A stretch of DNA of 64,000 nucleotides from assembly GCA_948678575.1 (NCBI GenBank), contig CAPPGO010000011.1, positions 3,960 through 67,959 of the forward strand, written 5' to 3'. A program made the position numbers and the translations under genes. This stretch comes from an uncultured Clostridia bacterium. Its GTDB lineage: Bacteria; Bacillota; Clostridia; TANB77; CAG-508. Below are positions 56,271 through 63,001 of this stretch, piece after piece. The number at the start of each line of letters is the position of its first letter. Position 1 is the stretch's first letter. The notes under the pieces are model-generated. The model was not told the DNA's origin, did not search any database, and worked only from the letters and a program-made list of their open reading frames with translations.

Positions 56271-57143
56271 ATGAGTAATAAATTAGTTTCATTTGTATTT
56301 CAAACAGATGCTTTTAGAGTTAGTTCAGCTGACCAACCTTTTTGGCTTACTTCTGGATTAATTTCACCATATTTTGTAAACACTCATTTCTTATATGGTA
56401 ATGAATCAGATGCTGTTGGACTTTTAAATTTCATAACTAATTCATTAGAAACAGAAACAAAAACAGATTTACCAGGAATGATTTTTGAAAAAGTTTTAGA
56501 ACAATACGAAAGAAATGAAGTTTTCAAAACAACAATTGATTCTTTAAAAACTTTAATTCAAGAAAACATTGACACAAAAGTAATTGACTATGTTTCAGGT
56601 GGAGAAAGAAGAGATTGGTATTTTTCTATGATGATTGCTTATCTTCTTGGATTACCACATATAACTTTATTTAAAGATCAATCTGCTGTTGTAAGCACTT
56701 GTGATTTTGAAGAATGTACAGAAGTTACAAAATTAGAAGGTAAAAAAGTTTTACATGTAGCAGATTTACTTACAAAAGCTTCAAGCTATGAAAATTATTG
56801 GGCTCCTGCTATCAAAAAATTAGGTTCAGATATATATTGGAGTGCTGTTGTTGTTGATAGATTAGAAGGTGGTGAAGAAACTTTAAAAGGATTAAAAATT
56901 GAATCTTTATCATTAGTAAAATTAGATAATTCTTTATTTAAAGAAGCTTTCGAGTTAGGTATTATAAATCAATCACAATTAGACATGCTTACAGAATTTA
57001 AAAAAGATCCATATACTTATATGAGAAACTTCCTTATAGCTCATCCAGAATTTTTAGAAAATGCTTTAAAAGCTGATCCTAAAACTGCTAAAAGAGCTCA
57101 AAGCTGTATAGATAATGATTTATATAATTTAAAAAATAATTAA
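56271..57143 (+). CDS. Phosphoribosyltransferase-like protein
   Basis: 290 residues with a type I phosphoribosyltransferase fold. The region SGGERRDWYFSMMIAYLLG precedes the core strand KKVLHVADLLTKASSY, which stands where orotate phosphoribosyltransferases have the PRPP loop; the DD pair is replaced by AD. The N- and C-terminal parts are longer than in PyrE, so it is an OPRT-like protein rather than certain PyrE. Single gene with GGAGGTATTATT before the ATG and a strong terminator after. Confidence 0.75.
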   Translation: MSNKLVSFVFQTDAFRVSSADQPFWLTSGLISPYFVNTHFLYGNESDAVGLLNFITNSLETETKTDLPGMIFEKVLEQYERNEVFKTTIDSLKTLIQENIDTKVIDYVSGGERRDWYFSMMIAYLLGLPHITLFKDQSAVVSTCDFEECTEVTKLEGKKVLHVADLLTKASSYENYWAPAIKKLGSDIYWSAVVVDRLEGGEETLKGLKIESLSLVKLDNSLFKEAFELGIINQSQLDMLTEFKKDPYTYMRNFLIAHPEFLENALKADPKTAKRAQSCIDNDLYNLKNN

Positions 57144-57178
57144 TTATAAAATTTGAAAAGTTCTGACGAACACATAAT

Positions 57179-57221
57179 AAACCAAAAACGCACTTTGTAT
57201 TTTAAAGTGCGTTTTTGGTTT
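57179..57221. terminator. Strong bidirectional terminator
   Basis: An 18-bp perfect stem (AAACCAAAAACGCACTTT and complement) between the convergent phosphoribosyltransferase and spoIVA genes. Confidence 0.95.
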
Positions 57222-57234
57222 ATATATAAACTTA

Positions 57235-58713
57235 TTAAAGTATAATACAAATAAGTCCTCCGCTTCCTTCATTTACTACTCTTTCTAATGTTTCGCGAAG
57301 TTTTTTCTGTGCCTCTTCTGGCATTCTTACTAATTTATTTTGCAAGCCTTCATTTACTAATTCATGTAAACTTTTTCCAAATATATTAGATTCCCAAATT
57401 TTCTTAGGATCACTTTCAAACTCTGCTAATAAATATTTTACTAAATCTTCTGATTGTTTTTCACTTCCAACAATTGGAGATACTTCTGTTTCCGTATTTA
57501 TTTTCATCATGTGTATTGATGGTGCTTTTGCTCTTAATTTTACACCATATTTTTGACCTTGTTTTACAATTTCTGGTTCTTCAAGAATTAAATCATCTAT
57601 TCCTGGTGACACAATTCCATATCCTCTCTCATTTACTTCATGCAAAGCATATGCCATTTTATCATATTGTTTTTTCACTTTTGCAAAGTTTGTAATACAA
57701 GAAAATAAATCACCCTCACTGCTAATATCCATGTTTGTTATTTCACTAATCATCTGATAAAATAAACTTTCTTGCAATTCTACATTAACAAATACTTCTC
57801 CTGTACCTAAATCTATTTGCCCCAATTCTGCTTTCTTTACTTCTTCACATTCAGAAAATTTTGTATAACAATTTCCTACATCTTTTATTCTTTGTACATC
57901 TTCAAAAGTTTCTCTTGCCTTAGAATATAAATTCTCTTTTAATGGATTAGTCATTTCCAAACTATTTATCCAATTTGGAAAATTCACATTTATTCTTTCA
58001 ATTGAAAATTCATACAATATCTTAGAAAAAATATTATTTATATCTTCTAAATTCAAATCTACGCAATTTACTGGAATAACTGGTGTATTATACTTATTTG
58101 ATAATTCTTCTGCTAAATTTATACTATATGCATCATAAGGATTTAAGCAGTTCATCAAAATTACAAATGGTTTATTTATTTCTTGTAATTCATATATAAC
58201 TCTTTCTTCTGCTTCAATATAGTCTTCTCTTGGTATATCTGTTATTGAACCATCAGTAGTAATTACAATTCCTACTGTTGAATGTTCCACAATTACTTTT
58301 CTTGTTCCAAGTTCAGCTGCTGTTTCAAATGGCATTTCTTGTTCAGACCAAGGTGTTTTAACCATTCTTGGCATTTCGTCTTCCATATAACCAATCGCAT
58401 TGTTTACTAAATATCCAACACAATCTACTAATCTAGTTTTTAATGTAATATTATCACTTAATGTAATATTTACAGCTTCATTTGGAATAAATTTAGGCTC
58501 TGTTGTCATTATTGTTCTTCCACCTGCACTCTGTGGAAGTTCATCAATAGCCCTTTCTCTTTTGTATCCATTTTCTATATTAGGTAAAACCAATAATTCC
58601 ATAAATCTTTTAATAAATGTTGATTTTCCAGTTCTTACAGGTCCTACAACTCCTATGTATATATCTCCTTGTGTTCTTGTTTTAATGTCTTGATATATAT
58701 TTAAGTTATCCAT
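57235..58713 (-). CDS. spoIVA: Stage IV sporulation protein A (spore coat ATPase)
   Basis: 492 residues, the family length. The N-terminal GTPase-like domain has Walker A GPVRTGKSTF and the VDCVGYL segment; a middle domain and the short C-terminal hook ending GGLICIIL follow. SpoIVA polymerises with ATP hydrolysis on the forespore surface, forming the coat base; it is close to universal in spore formers. Together with the ger operon and SleB it shows this organism is, or was recently, able to sporulate. GGGGGTATTTTTT precedes the ATG. Confidence 0.97.
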   Translation of the reverse strand: MDNLNIYQDIKTRTQGDIYIGVVGPVRTGKSTFIKRFMELLVLPNIENGYKRERAIDELPQSAGGRTIMTTEPKFIPNEAVNITLSDNITLKTRLVDCVGYLVNNAIGYMEDEMPRMVKTPWSEQEMPFETAAELGTRKVIVEHSTVGIVITTDGSITDIPREDYIEAEERVIYELQEINKPFVILMNCLNPYDAYSINLAEELSNKYNTPVIPVNCVDLNLEDINNIFSKILYEFSIERINVNFPNWINSLEMTNPLKENLYSKARETFEDVQRIKDVGNCYTKFSECEEVKKAELGQIDLGTGEVFVNVELQESLFYQMISEITNMDISSEGDLFSCITNFAKVKKQYDKMAYALHEVNERGYGIVSPGIDDLILEEPEIVKQGQKYGVKLRAKAPSIHMMKINTETEVSPIVGSEKQSEDLVKYLLAEFESDPKKIWESNIFGKSLHELVNEGLQNKLVRMPEEAQKKLRETLERVVNEGSGGLICIIL

Positions 58714-58790
58714 AAAAAATACCCCCTAATTTTGTACACTTTTATTAAAGTATATTAGGAAGTACTTTTTTTATGACTATTTAATTAAAT

Positions 58791-59798
58791 TTATTTTATA
58801 CGCACAAAAAGTAAACATTCTCGAGCAGAACCACCTACTGCATCAGAAGATGGTATTCCATATGTACTATGCCAACTATAAGCTCCAACAGCATAAAACC
58901 AATTTCCATGACCTACTGAACCATTCAAATAACAAGATGTTACTGCTGATGGTGATGACAACGTCAAACCACCCCAAAAGTTACCTGTTCCTAGTCCTTC
59001 TGTTACGGATTCATAACCAACTGCTTTTGCACTGCCATCTCCTTCTGTACATGTTTCTTTTGTAGGATTATTAGTTTGTTTCCATCTTTGATATTTTTTA
59101 TTAGTTATATCAAATTTACCTGAAACACAACTATATGTTAATAAAAATTCATAATTAGTATTACTAGACCATGATTGTCTAAATTCATCAATTCCATTAG
59201 CTAAGATACTATACTTATCTGCTGTATAACATTTTCCTGCATTAGCACTTGTAAATTTATTTGCAGATGCTTGCGATGTTCCTATATCTTGATAAAAAAT
59301 ACATTTCCACAAAGAACCATCCTTTAATTTATAATATATGTTATGATTATTTAAATCTATATTATAATTGTTTTTATCATAAAGTATATAATCATATATT
59401 GATATATCACTTTTTCCATGTATCTCAGATTCCATATTTAAAATAATGTCATTTGCTAATACATAAGAAGCACCTTTTTTATATGTATATAATTTACCAT
59501 TAATTGTATAATTAGTTTGTAAAGTTGCATTTTCTTGAATCCTTTTAGCCTCTTTTAATTGTTCAAAAGTTGTAATTGGAATTGTAGTATTAGGTGTTGT
59601 AGCTAACATAGAATCATAAAGAGAATTGGCATCAACACCACTTGAATATATTTTTGCAGTTTCACGAACTGTCTCCAATTGTGCTGAATTTCTTCTACTA
59701 GCAATAGAATATGCTCCTAATATAAATGCTAAGAAGAAAAGCATTGCCAAAATAACAAACAATGAAATTGCACCTTTTTGATTTTTTATATTTTTCAT
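58791..59798 (-). CDS. Pilin-like surface protein with large extracellular domain
   Basis: 335 residues. The N-terminus NQKGAISLFVILAMLFFLAF is a prepilin-type leader followed by one helix. The rest is an exported-looking, aromatic and Asn/Ser-rich domain with paired Cys residues and an end resembling a fibronectin-less C-terminal lectin (HGNWFYAVGAYSWHSTYG). It could be a substrate of the prepilin peptidase at 37807. AAAGGAATTTATATAT precedes the ATG. No family recognised for the main domain. Confidence 0.7.
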   Translation of the reverse strand: MKNIKNQKGAISLFVILAMLFFLAFILGAYSIASRRNSAQLETVRETAKIYSSGVDANSLYDSMLATTPNTTIPITTFEQLKEAKRIQENATLQTNYTINGKLYTYKKGASYVLANDIILNMESEIHGKSDISIYDYILYDKNNYNIDLNNHNIYYKLKDGSLWKCIFYQDIGTSQASANKFTSANAGKCYTADKYSILANGIDEFRQSWSSNTNYEFLLTYSCVSGKFDITNKKYQRWKQTNNPTKETCTEGDGSAKAVGYESVTEGLGTGNFWGGLTLSSPSAVTSCYLNGSVGHGNWFYAVGAYSWHSTYGIPSSDAVGGSARECLLFVRIK

Positions 59799-59882
59799 AT
59801 ATATAAATTCCTTTCTTATATACTATGATTTTAACCAAAAAAACATTTTTTATCAAGTGCTTTTTCATTACAATTATATTAC

Positions 59883-60347
59883 TTATCCTATTTTTTCTGC
59901 TAGCATATTCATATGGTTTAATATATGTTTTCTTTCTATACAATAATTTTCTTCATGCTCTTTAAATCTCTTTTCAAGAGAATCCACTTTATTCTCTAAG
60001 GAATCTAATCTTGTATTAATTATTTTAACATCTTCTCTAAGTTCTGTTATATTTTCACACATGTCCATCATAGTATTTTTCATACTTGCGACTTCTTTTT
60101 CTAATTTTTCTATTCTTTTTTCTAATATATTTATTCTTTCTTCTAACGAATCTATTCTTCTTTCTAATGCATCAAATTTTTCTTCTAGTCTATCCATCCT
60201 GTTTTCCAATATGTCAAATCTTTTTTCTAGCCTATCCATCCTTTTTTCTAATACATCAAATCTTTCGTCCATTTTCTTTTGTACATTTTGAATGATTTTC
60301 TCACTCACTTCTGTGCTTAATTTTTGATACAATTCGTCTATTGTCAT
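59883..60347 (-). CDS. Repetitive coiled-coil protein
   Basis: 154 residues, nearly all one long coiled coil made of repeats such as RMDRLEKRFDILEN and RIDSLEERINILEK, close to seven residues apart; the DNA repeats every 21 or 42 bases as well. It has no signal peptide. The length is likely to vary between strains by repeat slippage. It has its own promoter (60392-60420) and AAAAGGAGGTTCTATT at the start. Function unknown, probably oligomerisation or scaffold. Confidence 0.75.
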   Translation of the reverse strand: MTIDELYQKLSTEVSEKIIQNVQKKMDERFDVLEKRMDRLEKRFDILENRMDRLEEKFDALERRIDSLEERINILEKRIEKLEKEVASMKNTMMDMCENITELREDVKIINTRLDSLENKVDSLEKRFKEHEENYCIERKHILNHMNMLAEKIG

Positions 60348-60391
60348 AATAGAACCTCCTTTTAGTTTATTCTATTACCCTATCATTTTTA

Positions 60392-60420
60392 ATTATATAT
60401 TTACATCAAATTTTAGTCAA
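60392..60420 (-). promoter_or_regulatory. Sigma-A promoter of the coiled-coil gene
   Basis: Minus strand TTGACT, 17-base spacer, TATAAT, about 45 bases before the start codon. Confidence 0.75.
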
Positions 60421-60563
60421 TAAAACAATTAGTTTATTAACCTTCTATACCAGCATATAACCACCTTCTTTATTTTATATTTTTTGTTTGGATATTTAAA
60501 CCGAATGGTTTATAGATTTTTAAGATTTTTATACATATATCATGATTTTATAATATTGTCAAT

Positions 60564-60597
60564 AAAAAAATAGCTATATAAAATATAGCCATTTTTT
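60564..60597. terminator. Terminator of the Gly-rich surface gene
   Basis: AAATGGCTATAT region and complement, A/T runs both sides, just beyond the stop at 60600. Confidence 0.8.
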
Positions 60598-60599
60598 AT

Positions 60600-62473
60600 C
60601 TAATTCATACTACTATCTACTGTATATGTACCATTTGATAATTCTATATATCCTGCACCAGAACCAATTCCTTGCCCATAACTAGTTGTTAAATTAGTAT
60701 TTGAAGAATATTGTCTTAAACATACATTTACAATATCATCACATTTTGTTCCACTAGCTTTTGTTACAGAATATTTAGTATTAAATAATTTTTCATAAAA
60801 ATTTTCTATCTCTTCACTCCAATTTTTGTTTGTTTTATATACACCAATTAAAATTCCTTTTTGTATATATATTTCTAATGGTTTTTCATAATATCCTTCA
60901 TCAGTTTTATTTAAAGTACATTCATTTCCATTATAAGCATATATTTTAGCTTCACTAGATGTTTTTACATTTCCTCCTTTACCAGCAATTCCGCCAGAAC
61001 CACCTTCTAGCAAATACCATCCATCCATGGTTGGAATTCCACCTTGACCACCTAAACTACTTGCTCTTGCTGTTGCACCTGCATAATTTCCAAGTTCGCA
61101 TTCTCCTTTTGACAAATATCCACCACCACCACCAAATCTATGTATATCTATATCTGAATATCCTCCATGTCCATTTTTTCCATATTCTGTGCACCATTGA
61201 GAAGAACCACCTGAATATCCTCCACCACCATCAGCATGATCAGAACCACCGACCACCAGCTCCACCACCACCAATTCCTGCTCCTGGATAACCTCCACCA
61301 GCTCCTGTTCCGCCAGTCTCAGTAGCATCAGCACCTCCTGAGCCACCAGCACCTCCATAAGCATAAACTGTTAATGTATTATATATGTTTACGATACCAC
61401 AATCCTCACCTGCTTCTCCATCTTTTCCAGAATCTTGACTACATCCTTCTGGACTACCTCCATGGTTTCCAGCGCCAGCATTTCCACCTTTTCCACCATT
61501 GCCACCAATTCCAGCACCAGCTCCACCACCTCCAGCGCCACCTAAATCTCTTTTAAAAGAATCCCCACCAGCCCCTGCATTTCCACCTTGTGCTGTCAAT
61601 ATTCCTGTTCCATATAAATTAAGAGTAGAATTCTTTGTTACACGTATTCCAGCATTAGCTCCTGCTCCACCTTCTGCTCCTGCTACAACACCAGCTTGAC
61701 CAGCTTCACCAAAACTAGAATTTACATTTACCTTTCCATAAACATATAGATTTAATGTTGCTCCATCTTCCAAATTTATTGCACTTCTGTTTGGCACATC
61801 TTCATTATCAATATCCATGTCATGCATAATCTTTATTGTTACTGGTTCACCTGCTTGAATATTAAAGTCAAATTCATCTGCTGTTAATTTTTCATCTAAT
61901 ACTATGTACGATTTTCCATTTTCAAATACAAATCCATCTTCTGTATCTAATGTTTTTTGAGTTAGTATAATATTATCTCCATCTTCTAAAATAGTTCCAT
62001 CTACTTCATCTGATATTTTGTAATATGTACTACCTTCGTTTTCTCTTACTATTTCATAACTTTTATCATCATATTTTATAATTGCATAATCTTCATCAGT
62101 AGTTATTGCATAATTTCCTATTTGTCCTTCATCTTGTATTTTAGATAAGAATTTATGCATTCCTTCTGCTTCACCTAAAAATTCACTAGAATTATAATCC
62201 AATAATATCATATCTAATGCTTCCCTTCTTGTTACTTCTTCCGATATAAGAGTAGCATTCGTTGCTTTTGCTAATATTCCATCCTCACCTACTATCGCAT
62301 TAATAGAAACACCTGCTAAAATTAGCATTACTATTATTGTAATTACCAATGCTACTAATGTTATTCCGACTGCTTTTTTTCAAATTAACAATTTGCTTTT
62401 CTGTGTTTTGATTAACGCAATTTTCTATATTCGAAACATTTTGTTTCAAAACACTTTTCTTTCGTTTTTTCAT
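60600..62473 (-). CDS. Glycine-rich pilin-anchored surface protein, two CGG frameshifts
   Basis: Three frames join into 623 residues. At 62366-62368 AGT CGG AAT becomes AGT GGA ATA, so that a 35-residue basic leader runs into SSGITLVALVITIIVMLIL, a prepilin signal whose cleavage Gly is itself the recoded residue. At 61249-61251 GGT CGG TGG becomes GGT GGT GGT, continuing the Gly-rich block without a break into GGGGSDHADGG. The middle (about 200-480) is dominated by Gly-rich runs, the end is a small mixed domain. The reading frame is exact at both junctions and the corrected length is whole codons. The promoter is probably inverton 2, in the OFF orientation here. Confidence 0.85.
61249..61251 (-). 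other. CGG +1 recoding site 10 (Gly-rich protein, Gly408)
   Basis: GGT CGG TGG in zero frame, stop two codons later; CGGT read as Gly continues the glycine-rich tract. Confidence 0.83.
62366..62368 (-). other. CGG +1 recoding site 11 (Gly-rich protein, Gly36)
   Basis: AGT CGG AAT in zero frame; CGGA read as Gly gives the SSGITLVALV prepilin cleavage site. Confidence 0.88.
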
Positions 62474-62512
62474 TTCTTATGTTTTCCTCCTCTTTTTTTT
62501 AAGAGGGGATTT

Positions 62513-62545
62513 TTTCACACAAAAAAGTTCCCCTCATACACAAAA
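62513..62545 (-). other. Strong leader hairpin upstream of the Gly-rich gene
   Basis: GAGGGGATTTTTT pairs with AAAAAAGTTCCCCTC around a five-base loop, in the 5' leader 40-70 bases ahead of the start; may affect translation or stability of the message. Confidence 0.6.
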
Positions 62546-62563
62546 ACACGGATTTTATCCGAA

Positions 62564-62583
62564 TGTGAGGGAAACCACTCACA
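62564..62583 (-). repeat. Hairpin with GTGGTTTCCC loop, copy 2
   Basis: TGTGAG stem around TGGTTTCCC, in the leader of the Gly-rich gene. Confidence 0.6.
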
Positions 62584-62702
62584 TTTTTCATGTACACAAA
62601 GAACTTTTTATAAATTACATTCAATACTATTAAGATGTAATGGCAAAATTCCATTACATTTTAAATATTTTACAATTTTTAGCATTTTGTGTACATAATT
62701 TA

Positions 62703-62727
62703 TTTCGTTAAAATAGTATATTAACGA
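62703..62727. repeat. Inverton 2 left inverted repeat
   Basis: Arms TTTCGTTAA and TTAACGA around AATAGTATA; core 62706-62726 is the exact reverse complement of 62875-62895. Confidence 0.8.
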
Positions 62728-62783
62728 AATAACATATCTTGTGTTTTTCTTACTAAATCAGGAATTTAAGACTTTTAATTCAA

Positions 62784-62811
62784 TAAAAAAAAGAGCAAAA
62801 AAATTGCTCTA
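62784..62811 (-). terminator. Terminator inside inverton 2
   Basis: AGAGCAA hairpin with a T run on the minus strand; copy of 49602-49627. Confidence 0.75.
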
Positions 62812-62830
62812 AAAAATTATTATGGAAAGC

Positions 62831-62859
62831 TTGACTTCTTACAAATTTATGTGTATTAT
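62831..62859 (+). promoter_or_regulatory. Promoter inside inverton 2 (pointing away)
   Basis: Plus strand TTGACT, 17-base spacer, TATTAT (overlapping TATAAT), as in inverton 1. Confidence 0.72.
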
Positions 62860-62873
62860 AATTTTGTAAGAAG

Positions 62874-62898
62874 TCGTTAATATACTATTTTAACGAAA
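62874..62898. repeat. Inverton 2 right inverted repeat
   Basis: Reverse complement of 62703-62727. Confidence 0.8.
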
Positions 62899-62923
62899 AA
62901 CAACCTTAATTGGTTGTTTTTTT
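62899..62923 (+). terminator. Terminator catching the outward transcript of inverton 2
   Basis: AACAACC stem and complement, then seven T residues on the plus strand, directly beyond the right repeat. Confidence 0.8.
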
Positions 62924-62927
62924 ATGC

Positions 62928-62958
62928 AAAAAGGAGCTATACTAAATATAACTCCCTT
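62928..62958 (-). terminator. Terminator of the RCC1-like gene
   Basis: GGAGTTATA pairs (one G-T) with TATAGCTCC, followed by five T residues on the minus strand. Confidence 0.65.
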
Positions 62959-62976
62959 TCTAATAAATCTATATGT

Positions 62977-62996
62977 TAGAAGGAAAACCACTTCTA
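62977..62996 (-). repeat. Hairpin with GTGGTTTTCC loop, copy 3
   Basis: TAGAA stem around GTGGTTTTCC, just beyond the stop codon of the RCC1-like gene. Confidence 0.55.
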
Positions 62997-63001
62997 GTAT
63001 T

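Larger units (their letters stand above)
62701..62900. repeat. Invertible promoter segment (inverton) 2
   Basis: Same plan as inverton 1: inverted repeats with outer arm TTTCGTTAA, but a different nine-base centre (AATAGTATA), an internal terminator facing left and a promoter facing right. It lies 230 bases before the Gly-rich gene. Confidence 0.72.

Noticed and set aside
59883..60347. Repeat array as a CRISPR
   Set aside because: Repeats are heptad codons within an open frame; there are no unique spacers or cas genes.
4132..62368. Random sequencing or assembly indels as the cause of the split genes
   Set aside because: All eleven events are an extra C exactly before an in-frame Gly codon, making the zero-frame codon CGG. 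Random or motif-driven errors would also hit GG in other phases and other bases. It is not fully excluded without reads, and is kept as the main alternative.
4132..62368. Reassignment of CGG to another amino acid (such as Trp or Gln) without a frame change
   Set aside because: Reading CGG as any single residue leaves the downstream zero-frame stop codons in place, 0 to about 20 codons later, and does not restore homology.
49519..62900. Paired inverted repeats as insertion-sequence remnants
   Set aside because: There is no transposase, no target-site duplication, and the conserved inner content is a promoter and terminator.
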